Shown here: positions 56,631 through 64,000 of the stretch, piece by piece
Layout: each line of letters opens with the position of its first letter
Position numbering within the stretch: the first letter of the stretch is position 1
DNA from: Rahnella bruchi
GTDB lineage: Bacteria; Pseudomonadota; Gammaproteobacteria; Enterobacterales; Enterobacteriaceae
Assembly (NCBI RefSeq): GCF_003614975.1
Contig: NZ_QZWI01000002.1
Coordinates: forward strand, 62,001 to 126,000
DNA length: 64,000 nt
Direction: 5' to 3'
Program-made: the position numbers and the translations under genes
Notes under the pieces: generated by a model
The model's database searches: none
The model's input: only the letters and a program-made list of their open reading frames with translations
Told to the model about the DNA's origin: nothing

Positions 56631-57329
56631 TCATTGACCGTAGTAAGCGTTCTTACCGTGTTTTCTCAGGTAGTGCTTATCTAACAGTTGCGGCTGCATA
56701 TCCGGCAGTTGCGGCGTTAACTGGCGTGAGAAAATCCCCATATACGCGATTTCTTCCAGTACTACGGCGTTATGCACAGCGTTGTCAGCATCGGTTCCCC
56801 AGGTAAACGGGCCGTGTGAATGCACCAGTACCGCCGGAATATCTGCCGGTGACAGGTTTCTTTCAGTGAAAGTTTTGACGATCACTTCACCGGTTTCCCA
56901 TTCATAGCGTCCGGCAATTTCCTCTTCCGTCATCCGGCGCGTGCAGGGAATATTACCGTAGAAATAATCCGCGTGAGTGGTGCCCCAGGCCGGAATGTCC
57001 AGACCGGCCTGCGACCAGATGGTCGCGTGGCGCGAATGCGTATGAACAATACCGCCCGCTTCTGGAAAATTAAGGTACAGTACCCGGTGGGTATCGGTAT
57101 CCGAAGACGGCTTTTTGCTGCCCTCGACGATTTTGCCGGACTCCAGTTCCACCACCACCATGTCGTCAACGCCCATGTGGTCGTATTCCACTCCTGACGG
57201 TTTAATCACTATCAGCCCTTCTGCGCGGTCAACGGCGCTGACATTTCCCCAGGTAAAGGTCACCAGATTGTGGCGCGGCAGTGCCAGATTGGCCTCTAAT
57301 ACCTGCTCTTTCAGTTGTTTAAGCATCAT
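56631..57329 (-). CDS. araD: L-ribulose-5-phosphate 4-epimerase AraD
   Basis: A 232-residue class II aldolase-like zinc enzyme (E. coli AraD is 231) interconverting L-ribulose and D-xylulose 5-phosphates. Zinc histidines lie in [12 protein letters not shown] and HSHGPFTWG; the opening [25 protein letters not shown] and the closing [18 protein letters not shown] match AraD, with SgbE and UlaF as close alternatives. Two ATGs (57329, 57326) follow AGAGGG; either is possible. It stands alone here without araBA. Confidence 0.88.
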   Translation of the reverse strand: MMLKQLKEQVLEANLALPRHNLVTFTWGNVSAVDRAEGLIVIKPSGVEYDHMGVDDMVVVELESGKIVEGSKKPSSDTDTHRVLYLNFPEAGGIVHTHSRHATIWSQAGLDIPAWGTTHADYFYGNIPCTRRMTEEEIAGRYEWETGEVIVKTFTERNLSPADIPAVLVHSHGPFTWGTDADNAVHNAVVLEEIAYMGIFSRQLTPQLPDMQPQLLDKHYLRKHGKNAYYGQ

Positions 57330-57512
57330 GGTTCCCTCTTATTGCGATGCTTTATTGTCTGGTCGGGGGCAGTGAGCAGGTATGGGGCAAATCGCTAAAG
57401 AGTGCGTACAGTTCTGCTGCAAACGTAAAAGTGCCTGTTTGCACCGGAAATTGAGTAATGCCTGTTCGCTGTTTTAGTTTTTTGTGTGGTGAGAAGACGG
57501 GTTCATGGTGAT

Positions 57513-57529
57513 TTAAGATTATTCACCTA
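57513..57529 (+). promoter_or_regulatory. RcsB-type box upstream of osmB
   Basis: TTAAGATTATTCACCTA resembles the RcsB box (TAAGAATATTCCTA) and lies 70 nt upstream of the osmB ATG. E. coli osmB is Rcs- and sigma-S-controlled. CTATTTTTA (57550-57558) could serve as a sigma-S -10. Confidence 0.6.
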
Positions 57530-57598
57530 GTGAATGGATATCAATTTCACTATTTTTAATTAACGGATGCACAACTGCGTCTCGAAAGGAGAAATATT

Positions 57599-57817
57599 AT
57601 GATGCTCGTAAATAAACGTGTTGCCAGTATTGCACTGGTTCTTACTCTGGCGATGTCTGTCAGTGCTTGTGGTAACTGGTCAAAACGTGACCGTAACACT
57701 GCAATTGGTGCCGGTGCCGGTGCGCTGGGCGGGGCAGTTCTGACTGATGGCAGTACCTTAGGGACACTCGGTGGCGCGGCGGTAGGTGGTATTGTCGGGC
57801 ACCAGGTTAGTAAATAA
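57599..57817 (+). CDS. osmB: Osmotically inducible lipoprotein OsmB
   Basis: A 72-residue outer-membrane lipoprotein, same length as E. coli OsmB. The signal peptide ends in the lipobox MSVSAC with the modified Cys at residue 24. The mature part NWSKRDRNTAIGAGAGALGGAVLTDGSTLGTLGGAAVGG is nearly identical to E. coli, with a glycine-zipper segment. AAAGGAG precedes the ATG; a second ATG directly follows. It begins the conserved osmB-yciH-pyrF-lapBA block. Confidence 0.96.
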   Translation: MMLVNKRVASIALVLTLAMSVSACGNWSKRDRNTAIGAGAGALGGAVLTDGSTLGTLGGAAVGGIVGHQVSK

Positions 57818-57920
57818 AACTGCCGGAGAATAAGTTCTATTTCATTGGCATCAAAAACGTAAGCGTTAAGCAACGAATAAAGCTAAAAATAGGATTTGGC
57901 AGTTTTTCAGGTCACCTTTC

Positions 57921-58011
57921 TTGTCATCTTTTTGGATGACAAACAGCGCTCCCGCGTTGTGATATCTCTAAAGTAACGCAAGATGCTGCACCGTTAAGGA
58001 TGCAGCATCTT
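57921..58011 (+). terminator. Two hairpins between osmB and yciH
   Basis: TTGTCATC/GATGACAA (57921-57942) and AAGATGCTGCA/TGCAGCATCTT (57980-58011). The second is a strong stem and is followed by ATTGTTT. They lie between convergent osmB and yciH. Confidence 0.65.
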
Positions 58012-58058
58012 ATTGTTTAAAAAATCATAGCTGTGGAACAGGACAGCAAAATCCGTTT

Positions 58059-58388
58059 TCAGCCTCCTGCCAGTTTCACTTTCATTCCTTTGGCTTCCAG
58101 CAACTGTTTCAGCAGGTCGCGTTTATCGCCCTGGATCTCAATCACGCCCTCTTTCACCGCACCGCCACAACCGCATTTTTTCTTCAGTTCCGCCGCGAGT
58201 TTTTCCAGTGCTACATCATCAAGATCGACGCCGGTGATCAGACACACGCCTTTGCCTTTACGGCCGCTGGTCTGGCGCTGAATACGCACAATACCATCCC
58301 CTTTCGGGCGCGCAACGACGGCTTTCGGCTCATCAATCCTTCCGCTGTCGGTTGAATAGACCAGGCGGCTGTTGTTGTCATTGCTCAT
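58059..58388 (-). CDS. yciH: YciH, SUI1/eIF1-like protein
   Basis: A 109-residue protein (E. coli 108) of the SUI1 family related to eukaryotic eIF1. In E. coli it is proposed to influence start-site fidelity in translation. RIQRQTSGRKGKGVCLITGVDL is the eIF1 core; KKKCGCGGAVKEGVIEIQGDKRDLLKQLLEAKG is the conserved C-terminal half. It starts 12 nt after pyrF and is co-transcribed. Confidence 0.94.
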   Translation of the reverse strand: MSNDNNSRLVYSTDSGRIDEPKAVVARPKGDGIVRIQRQTSGRKGKGVCLITGVDLDDVALEKLAAELKKKCGCGGAVKEGVIEIQGDKRDLLKQLLEAKGMKVKLAGG

Positions 58389-58400
58389 ACGTATTCCCTC

Positions 58401-59129
58401 TTAACGCAGTGAGGCGCGAATATCACGCAGGGTCTGCGCCGGATCGGCTGACTGCGTAATCGGACGGCCAATCACCATGTAATCGACACTGGCGGCCAGC
58501 GCCTCCTGCGGGGTCATAACGCGACGCTGATCGTCCGCCTTGCTGCCAGCAGGACGGATACCCGGCGTCACCAGCTGGAATGCCTGGCCCAGCGCAGATT
58601 TGAAGCGCGTCGCTTCCTGAGCAGAACACACCACGCCGTCAAGACCACAATCACGGGTCAGACGCGCCAGACGCTCGGCGTAATCGGCGGGCGAAAGGGT
58701 AATGCCTAAATCCGCCAGATCACTGCTTTCCATGCTGGTCAGAACGGTCACTGCAATCAGCAACGGTGCATCTTTACCAAACGGTGCCAGCGCTTCTTTG
58801 GCGGCGGCCATCATGCGCGCACCGCCGCTGGCGTGTACGTTGACCATCCACACGCCCAGATCCGCTGCTGCGGCCACGGCACGCGCGGTTGTGTTTGGAA
58901 TATCGTGGAATTTCAAATCGAGAAAAACGTCAAAACCGCGCGTTTGCAAATCTTTGACCATCTGCGGACCAAAATGCGTGAACATCTCTTTGCCCACTTT
59001 CAGACGGCAATCACGTGGATCAATTTTATCGGCAAACGCCAGCGCGGATGCTTTGTCGGCATAGTCAAGTGCGACAACAATAGGTGATGTATTTAAGTCA
59101 TTGTTGTTAATGTTATTTTCAGACTTCAT
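58401..59129 (-). CDS. pyrF: Orotidine 5'-phosphate decarboxylase
   Basis: A 242-residue TIM-barrel enzyme for the last step of UMP synthesis (OMP to UMP plus CO2). [14 protein letters not shown] is the first strand, and the catalytic Asp-Lys-Asp array lies in [33 protein letters not shown] and [14 protein letters not shown] bind the phosphate. Order pyrF-yciH is as in E. coli. It is divergent from the Arc-like gene across 191 nt. Confidence 0.96.
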   Translation of the reverse strand: MKSENNINNNDLNTSPIVVALDYADKASALAFADKIDPRDCRLKVGKEMFTHFGPQMVKDLQTRGFDVFLDLKFHDIPNTTARAVAAAADLGVWMVNVHASGGARMMAAAKEALAPFGKDAPLLIAVTVLTSMESSDLADLGITLSPADYAERLARLTRDCGLDGVVCSAQEATRFKSALGQAFQLVTPGIRPAGSKADDQRRVMTPQEALAASVDYMVIGRPITQSADPAQTLRDIRASLR

Positions 59130-59320
59130 ATCGTCAGCCTCTTGTGTAAATTCAAATCGGGAAGGAAAAATAGTTTTTTTGCCGCCCGCATTTTACATGG
59201 CAAGACGCTGAATTCACAGCTACACATAATGTGACAGATTTATTAAATTTTTGTGAATCACTAGACGACTCAACAAGGCTGGCATAGCTTGTTACTTTTA
59301 CTCTAAGGAAAGGCTGAAAA

Positions 59321-59608
59321 ATGAGTGAGATAACAACCCTTACCGTCAAAATTCCGGTTGAATTAAAGGAATTGATCAAAAACGCCGCCGCTGACGCAGA
59401 ACATTCATTAAGCGCAGAAGTAGCAGCACGCCTGGAACAGAGTTTTAATCCTGCCGCGCCAAAAAGCAAAAAGGCCGCAAAAGCGACCGAACACGAGATT
59501 GATAATCAGCATCTGGCGGAAGAAAGCGAACCTGCCCTGACCGCCAAAGAGATTAAAAAATTACGAACCTTACTGAACACACGTAAGACGAGCAGTAAGA
59601 AGAAGTAA
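59321..59608 (+). CDS. Arc-like ribbon-helix-helix DNA-binding protein
   Basis: A 95-residue protein. The N-terminal half, TTLTVKIPVELKELIKNAAADAEHSLSAEVAARLEQSF, has the beta-strand/helix/helix spacing of Arc/MetJ ribbon-helix-helix proteins, which bind DNA as dimers. The rest is Lys- and Ala-rich (KSKKAAKA, ending KTSSKKK), suggesting non-specific nucleic acid contact. It has AAGG 9 nt upstream. It lies between pyrF and lapB, where I do not recall an E. coli gene. No toxin partner is adjacent. Role unknown. Confidence 0.8.
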   Translation: MSEITTLTVKIPVELKELIKNAAADAEHSLSAEVAARLEQSFNPAAPKSKKAAKATEHEIDNQHLAEESEPALTAKEIKKLRTLLNTRKTSSKKK

Positions 59609-59635
59609 TTTTTAAATACTCTCCCGCGTTGTTCC

Positions 59636-59695
59636 CCTAAATAATTCGTGTTGCAGAAAGGCAGTGAGCGCATCTGCAATACGAAAAATGACGGG
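59636..59695. repeat. Internally deleted ERIC element
   Basis: Only the two ends remain: TAAATAATTCGTGTTGCAG and CTGCAATACGAAAAATGACGGG, joined by a short middle in which most of the core is missing. At about 60 bp it still forms a hairpin. It sits between the convergent Arc-like gene and lapB, where it may act as the transcript end. Confidence 0.7.
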
Positions 59696-59700
59696 AAAAA

Positions 59701-60870
59701 TCACTGGCCGTCTAATCCACGAATTGGTTTGATCGTCGCCCAGCCCCTGCATGACGGGCAATGCCAGTACAAAGAATGCGCGGTAAAGCCGCATTTATGG
59801 CAACGGTAACGCGGTTTAGTGCGGATCTGCTCGCCTACCATGTCTCGCAGTAAGACCAGACTTTCCTTTGCCCGCCCTTCTTCTGCATCAGCCAGATGGT
59901 AATCCATCAGGTGATGGAACACGCGCATGGTCGGATGGCGCTGAAGCTGGCGGTTAATGTAGTTCTGCGCCGTTTCACGCCCTTCCTCGTCATGAATGAT
60001 TTCCGCCAGCATCAGCTCAGCAGCCGCACCGGTATTTTCATCCACACAACGTTTGAGAAACTCTGCCCAACCGAGCGTATCTTTCAGGTTCTGATAACAT
60101 TCCTGGAGCATTGGCAAGGCTTCGCTGACCAGCTCTTTATCCTGCTCAAGCACGCGCTGCAAGGCTTCCGTCGCTTTACGATATTCGCCCTGCGCCAGTA
60201 AAATCCGCCCCTGCATGATAGATACGCGGGCGCAAAGTTTATCCGCAGCCGCCGCCTTTTTCAGCAGTCCCATCGCTTTATCAAAATCATCGGCAACCAT
60301 CGCCTGCAAAGCCAGTTCACACCAGAAATGTGCAATTTCTTTACGGCGGTTTTCTTTGCCCAGTTTGACCAGTCGTTCAGCCACATCAATGGCATTTTGC
60401 CAGTCGCTGGTCGCCTGATGAATGATGAGCAGCTGCTCGAGTGCGAACAGCTGGAAATCCTGCTCTTTGACCAGCTGATTGAACATGTCTTCGGCGCGGT
60501 CATAAAAACCGGCGGCCATATAGTCACGTCCCAGTTGCTGAACGGCAAGCAGGCGCTGTTCAAAGGTCAGCGAGGCGCTTTCCATCAGCGACTGGTGGAT
60601 ACGGATTGCGCGATCCACTTCGCCACGGGAGCGAAAGAGGTTACCCAGAGTCAGGTGCGCTTCGACTGTGCTGCTGTCCTCTTTCAACATTTCAAGGAAC
60701 AGGTCGACCGCTTTGTCCTGCTGATTGGAAAGCAGGAAGTTAACCCCTGCTACGTATTCACGCGACAGGCGGTTAGCATTTTCCTGTTTATCCTGCTGAG
60801 AACTTCTGCGCCCCATGTACCAGCCATAGGCGGCAGCAACGGGCAACAACAGAAACAGCAGTTCTAACAT
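59701..60870 (-). CDS. lapB: Lipopolysaccharide assembly protein LapB
   Basis: A 389-residue protein (same length as E. coli LapB/YciM). An N-terminal membrane helix (MLELLFLLLPVAAAYGWYMG) anchors it facing the cytoplasm. About nine TPR units follow from residue 35 to 320, and a C-terminal rubredoxin-like metal site uses two CxxC pairs: YRCHKCGF and WHCPSCRGW. It adapts LpxC for degradation by FtsH and coordinates LPS assembly. It starts 6 nt after lapA. A short ERIC element touches its stop. Confidence 0.95.
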   Translation of the reverse strand: MLELLFLLLPVAAAYGWYMGRRSSQQDKQENANRLSREYVAGVNFLLSNQQDKAVDLFLEMLKEDSSTVEAHLTLGNLFRSRGEVDRAIRIHQSLMESASLTFEQRLLAVQQLGRDYMAAGFYDRAEDMFNQLVKEQDFQLFALEQLLIIHQATSDWQNAIDVAERLVKLGKENRRKEIAHFWCELALQAMVADDFDKAMGLLKKAAAADKLCARVSIMQGRILLAQGEYRKATEALQRVLEQDKELVSEALPMLQECYQNLKDTLGWAEFLKRCVDENTGAAAELMLAEIIHDEEGRETAQNYINRQLQRHPTMRVFHHLMDYHLADAEEGRAKESLVLLRDMVGEQIRTKPRYRCHKCGFTAHSLYWHCPSCRGWATIKPIRGLDGQ

Positions 60871-60876
60871 AGAAGA

Positions 60877-61194
60877 TTATTCCTTGCTGACATCATAAGA
60901 TGCTGCTGGTGGCGTAACGACGGCCACAGGCTCAATTTGTTGTTCAAGACGTTTGATTTTACGTTGTGCACGTCCCAGTGACACACGGACGCGGAGGTAG
61001 AACAACCCGCAAATGACCCAGCCGAGAATAAAACCGGTGGCAAACAACACGGCAAGCAGTGTGGAAACACGATAGTCACCCTGCGCCAGTAAATAGTTGA
61101 AGGTCACAGTCTGATCGTTATGGGCACCCAGAGTGATAGAAATCACAACGATGACCAGCAAAAATAAAAAAATCAGCAGATATTTCACATTCAT
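60877..61194 (-). CDS. lapA: Lipopolysaccharide assembly protein LapA
   Basis: A 105-residue inner membrane protein (E. coli YciS is 102). Two transmembrane helices (about 5-22 and 42-65) are followed by a cytoplasmic coiled-coil-like stretch (RAQRKIKRLEQQIEP). It is the partner of LapB and is co-transcribed with it. The upstream 210 nt contain its promoter, heat-shock-type in E. coli; I could not place it here. Confidence 0.93.
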   Translation of the reverse strand: MNVKYLLIFLFLLVIVVISITLGAHNDQTVTFNYLLAQGDYRVSTLLAVLFATGFILGWVICGLFYLRVRVSLGRAQRKIKRLEQQIEPVAVVTPPAASYDVSKE

Positions 61195-61405
61195 TCCTGT
61201 AATGCCGGATGTACCGGATGAATTATGGCAAAAACTCTCGTCCCGACCTAATAAGTTAGCATTTCCGAACTAAGCAGGGAAATATTGCCGTCGCTTTAAA
61301 TGCAATCTGTATCAACTTCGTACAATTTTTAATGATATATCCGACGCTGCATGCATCGCTGCAATCAGGCTAATGATAGGTATATGGGGATGAATGGCGC
61401 AAATT

Positions 61406-61431
61406 AAAGGGCCGCGATGGACGGCCCCTTT
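61406..61431 (-). terminator. Terminator after pgpB
   Basis: AAAGGGCCG and CGGCCCCTTT arms around a 7-nt loop. T-rich on both sides but short, 54 nt past the pgpB stop. Confidence 0.6.
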
Positions 61432-61484
61432 TGATGACAAACACTTACCGGTCATTTACCGGCAATCTGCTGGCTACTTAGCGG

Positions 61485-62249
61485 CTATTTAAGTGAGTCG
61501 CGCTCGCTGATTTCCTGCTTTTCAGCCGGCGGTGGCGTTAGCGGTCCGACATAGCGTTCGGTCAGCCAACAGGCCAGCGTCACCAGTATCCAGCTGATCC
61601 CGACGGAGGCGAGCAGGTCACGCGGCCAGTGCATGCCGAGCATCAGACGGCTGCCCATGACCGCTACGGCCCACACCATCAGCACGGTAACCGTTTTGTA
61701 GTGCTTACGACGCCATAATAACCCGATGCCTAACAAAGCCCAGGTGGCCGCAAACATGGTATGCCCGGAAGGAAACGCGTAGCCGGTATCGTTTTGCCAG
61801 CTTTTGTTCAGCCAGTGCGGGATTTGTACGTCATCCCCAAGAATTTCTTTCACCTGCTTGCCACGCAATTTGCTTTTTTGCGCATAAAACTCACCGACGT
61901 TCATCTGGTGGTCGGTGCCCAGCCACGCCACATAAGGCCGCGGCTCACGCACTTCTCCCTTGATGAAATCTTTCGCGTATTGCCCGACCAGCAATGAAGC
62001 GACAATAATCACGCCCAGCCCGATGGCGGGTTTGAGACGAAAGCGCAAACACCACAAGAACCAGCCACAAAGAATGACGGTTGTGAGAATACCCCAGGGC
62101 TCGCTCACCGTTTCGGTCACCCAGTACAGCGGGCGTAAAACGGAAGGATTTTCTCCCGGCACCCAGAGCCATCCGCTTATCCATACCGCGGCGGGCATCA
62201 GCATTAAAATTACAGCGCCGAGTGCGGTGCGTTTGGCGATATCAAACAT
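61485..62249 (-). CDS. pgpB: Phosphatidylglycerophosphatase B
   Basis: A 254-residue PAP2-family membrane phosphatase (same length as E. coli PgpB). It dephosphorylates phosphatidylglycerophosphate and undecaprenyl pyrophosphate. The motifs are REPRPYVAW (C1), GYAFPSGHTMF (C2) and GSRLMLGMHWPRDL (C3). Six membrane helices. AAGGGAAG precedes the ATG at 62249; the frame runs 18 codons further up without a ribosome site. Divergent from ribA, as in E. coli. Confidence 0.94.
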   Translation of the reverse strand: MFDIAKRTALGAVILMLMPAAVWISGWLWVPGENPSVLRPLYWVTETVSEPWGILTTVILCGWFLWCLRFRLKPAIGLGVIIVASLLVGQYAKDFIKGEVREPRPYVAWLGTDHQMNVGEFYAQKSKLRGKQVKEILGDDVQIPHWLNKSWQNDTGYAFPSGHTMFAATWALLGIGLLWRRKHYKTVTVLMVWAVAVMGSRLMLGMHWPRDLLASVGISWILVTLACWLTERYVGPLTPPPAEKQEISERDSLK

Positions 62250-62540
62250 AGTCTTCCCTTGCGTCATTCGTAAAAAAGAGTTGGAGTGTACCAACGTTGT
62301 CACTTCGTCACATTCCCAACGCTTCGATTGTTGAGGATGCAGTTATAATTCATATCTTATGAACTAATCGTTCAAATATTCCCGCTAAAATGAACAGCAA
62401 ACTGTGGCAAAATGGTGCCCTGTCATGATGGAAAGGCACCGATTCCCTATCCACAGGCCGCATCTGAAAGTAGGATGCGCATCAACAAGTAAAATACTCA
62501 CTGTGAATAAAGACTATTTGTGGTTTTTTTGGAGCGTAAA

Positions 62541-63131
62541 ATGCAGCTGAAACGGGTGGCAGAAGCCAATCTGCCAACACCTTGGGGCGATTTCCTGATG
62601 GTGGGTTTTGAAGAATTGGCCACCGGGCACGACCACCTGGCGTTAGTTTTTGGTGACATCAGCGGTGAAACACCCGTTCTTGCGCGAGTTCACTCTGAAT
62701 GCCTGACCGGTGATGCTTTGTTCAGCCTGCGCTGTGACTGCGGTTTCCAGCTCGAAGCGGCACTTAATCACATTGCTGAGGAAGGCCGTGGCATCCTGAT
62801 GTATCACCGTCAGGAAGGCCGTAACATCGGCCTGCTCAATAAAATCCGTGCTTATGCACTACAGGACAAAGGCTACGATACCGTCGAAGCCAACCACCAG
62901 CTCGGATTTGCCGCAGACGAGCGTGATTTCACGCTGTGTGCGGACATGTTTAAGCTGCTCGGCGTTGATTCCGTTCGTCTGCTGACCAACAATCCGAAGA
63001 AAGTCGAAATCCTGACAGAAGCCGGAATAAACATCACCGAACGCGTCCCGCTGATCGTCGGACGCAACCCGGAAAACGAACGCTACCTGTCGACCAAAGC
63101 GGCCAAAATGGGACACCTGCTCGACAAGTAA
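62541..63131 (+). CDS. ribA: GTP cyclohydrolase II
   Basis: A 196-residue zinc enzyme (E. coli 196) that opens the GTP ring for riboflavin synthesis. Zinc is held by cysteines in [36 protein letters not shown]-type (here [23 protein letters not shown]) binds [18 protein letters not shown] and [18 protein letters not shown] follow. TTTGGAGCG precedes the ATG at 62541. A 291-nt AT-rich upstream region carries a TTCATA-TCT-TATGAA palindrome (62347-62361). No FMN riboswitch is seen. Confidence 0.95.
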   Translation: MQLKRVAEANLPTPWGDFLMVGFEELATGHDHLALVFGDISGETPVLARVHSECLTGDALFSLRCDCGFQLEAALNHIAEEGRGILMYHRQEGRNIGLLNKIRAYALQDKGYDTVEANHQLGFAADERDFTLCADMFKLLGVDSVRLLTNNPKKVEILTEAGINITERVPLIVGRNPENERYLSTKAAKMGHLLDK

Positions 63132-63157
63132 GGGTTCTATAGTCCGATGGAAATATT

Positions 63158-63188
63158 AAGGGCACCTTAAGAAGGTGCCCTTTTTTTT
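63158..63188. terminator. Terminator between ribA and acnA
   Basis: AAGGGCACCTT and AAGGTGCCCTT arms around AAG, then T8 on the plus strand. Confidence 0.92.
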
Positions 63189-63207
63189 ATTGGCAGAAGA
63201 GCCGGTT

Positions 63208-64000
63208 TTACAGCATTTTGCGGATCACGTAATGCAGGATCCCGCCGTTCTGGAAGTACGTCAGCTCGTTGCCGGTATCGATACGACAACGGGCATTCAC
63301 CGTTTGCGCATGTCCGTCGGCGTAAACGATATGCACCGCCACATCCTGTCCCGGCGTCAGGGTTTGTAATCCGCTGACGCTTATCTGCTCATCGCCGGTG
63401 AGTTTCAGCGTTTTACGGGTAACACCCTGCGGGAATTCGAGCGGTAAAATACCCATACCGATAAGATTCGAGCGGTGAATACGTTCGAATGATTCGGCGA
63501 TCACCACGCGCACGCCCAGAAGACGCGGCCCTTTGGCTGCCCAGTCCCGACTAGAACCTGAACCGTACTCTTTACCGGCTATGACCGCCGTCGGCACGCT
63601 TTCATGCTGATAGCGCATCGCGGCATCATAAATCGCCAGCTGATCCTGAGACGGAATATGACGGGTATAACCGCCCTCCACTCCCGGTACCATTTCGTTT
63701 TTGATACGGATATTCGCGAACGTCCCGCGCATCATCACTTCATGGTTACCACGACGCGATCCGTAAGAGTTGAACGCCTTAGGTTCGACCCCATGCTGTT
63801 TGAGGTAAAGCCCGGCCGGACTTTCAGCTTTGATATTACCCGCTGGTGAGATGTGGTCAGTGGTCACAGAGTCAGCCAGAATCGCCAGAATACGGGCGTC
63901 CTTAATATCTTCCAGCGCATCCGGCTCGGCTTTCATATCACTGAAGAACGGCGGATGGCGGATGTAAGTGGAATCTTCCTGCCAGGTATAAGTCGGCGTA
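63208..64000 (-). CDS. acnA: Aconitate hydratase A, C-terminal part
   Basis: About 263 codons of the 3' end; the frame runs open off the right edge (TPTYTWQEDSTYIRHPPFF at the boundary). It is the swivelling fourth domain of aconitase A: GSRRGNHEVMMRGTFANIRIKN, IAGKEYGSGSSRDWAAKG and RSNLIGMGILPLEF contain substrate residues, with the Fe-S cysteines outside the window. The enzyme isomerises citrate to isocitrate; AcnA is the stress-induced form. The order ribA-acnA converging is as in E. coli. Confidence 0.95.
   Translation of the reverse strand, partial: TPTYTWQEDSTYIRHPPFFSDMKAEPDALEDIKDARILAILADSVTTDHISPAGNIKAESPAGLYLKQHGVEPKAFNSYGSRRGNHEVMMRGTFANIRIKNEMVPGVEGGYTRHIPSQDQLAIYDAAMRYQHESVPTAVIAGKEYGSGSSRDWAAKGPRLLGVRVVIAESFERIHRSNLIGMGILPLEFPQGVTRKTLKLTGDEQISVSGLQTLTPGQDVAVHIVYADGHAQTVNARCRIDTGNELTYFQNGGILHYVIRKML

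Noticed and set aside
57556-57873. Open frame antisense to osmB
   Set aside because: It is the mirror of the glycine-zipper coding sequence; osmB itself is certain.
62250-62540. FMN riboswitch upstream of ribA
   Set aside because: No RFN-element conserved core could be found; in enterobacteria the riboswitch controls ribB instead.
1-64000. CRISPR arrays, insertion sequences, prophage and tRNA genes
   Set aside because: No regularly spaced repeats, transposase, integrase, phage structural genes or tRNA-like folds were found by eye on either strand.

Overview
The window is chromosomal DNA from a Gram-negative enterobacterium of the order Enterobacterales. Gene orders match Escherichia coli closely in two blocks, proteins look highly similar to E. 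coli K-12 products, and three ERIC-type repeats are present. The mix of genes suggests a Yersiniaceae-like genus such as Rahnella, Ewingella or Rouxiella, but that genus call is inference.

Layout. (1) 1-1400: 5' part of an OprD-type sugar porin on the minus strand. Its leader carries a near-textbook BglG-family antitermination signal (RAT plus intrinsic terminator) behind a CRP-type site. (2) 1.4-26.7 kb, equivalent to the E. coli 19-min region: rlmC-ybjO-potIHGF-ybjN-rimK-nfsA, grxA/ybjM, ybjL, the sigma-E small RNA RybB, an OmpC/F porin, ybjG (with a PmrA box), dacC, gstB and yliI. It is interrupted by small accessory genes: VOC, GNAT, a methyltransferase, glpM, a HAD-like protein lacking its nucleophile, and a LysR/M20 peptidase/MHS transporter module. 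(3) 26.9-57.3 kb, a carbohydrate and signalling region: an orphan sugar-binding protein, yicJ-yicI (alpha-xyloside uptake and cleavage), xylR-xylHGF and xylAB, the complete AI-2 locus lsrACDBFG/lsrRK, kdgT, fsaA with the FNR-box-driven glycyl-radical pair ybiYW, a DeoR regulator, and a lone araD. (4) 57.6-64 kb, equivalent to E. coli 28.8 min: osmB, yciH, pyrF, an Arc-like gene, lapBA, pgpB, ribA and the 3' part of acnA.

How the genes work together. YicJ imports alpha-xylosides, YicI releases xylose, XylFGH brings in free xylose, and XylA/XylB convert it to xylulose 5-phosphate under XylR. LsrACDB imports AI-2, LsrK phosphorylates it, phospho-AI-2 relieves LsrR repression, and LsrF/LsrG degrade it. 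PotFGHI imports putrescine. YbiY activates YbiW anaerobically, and FsaA is a likely partner aldolase.

The most unusual feature is a pair of about 460-bp non-coding fold-back elements (about 40.47-40.93 and 49.86-50.32 kb). They lie in the same orientation, each just after an FGGY kinase gene, and they bracket the whole lsr locus. Their stems differ between copies by compensatory base-pair changes, which points to conserved structure. I do not recognise this family.
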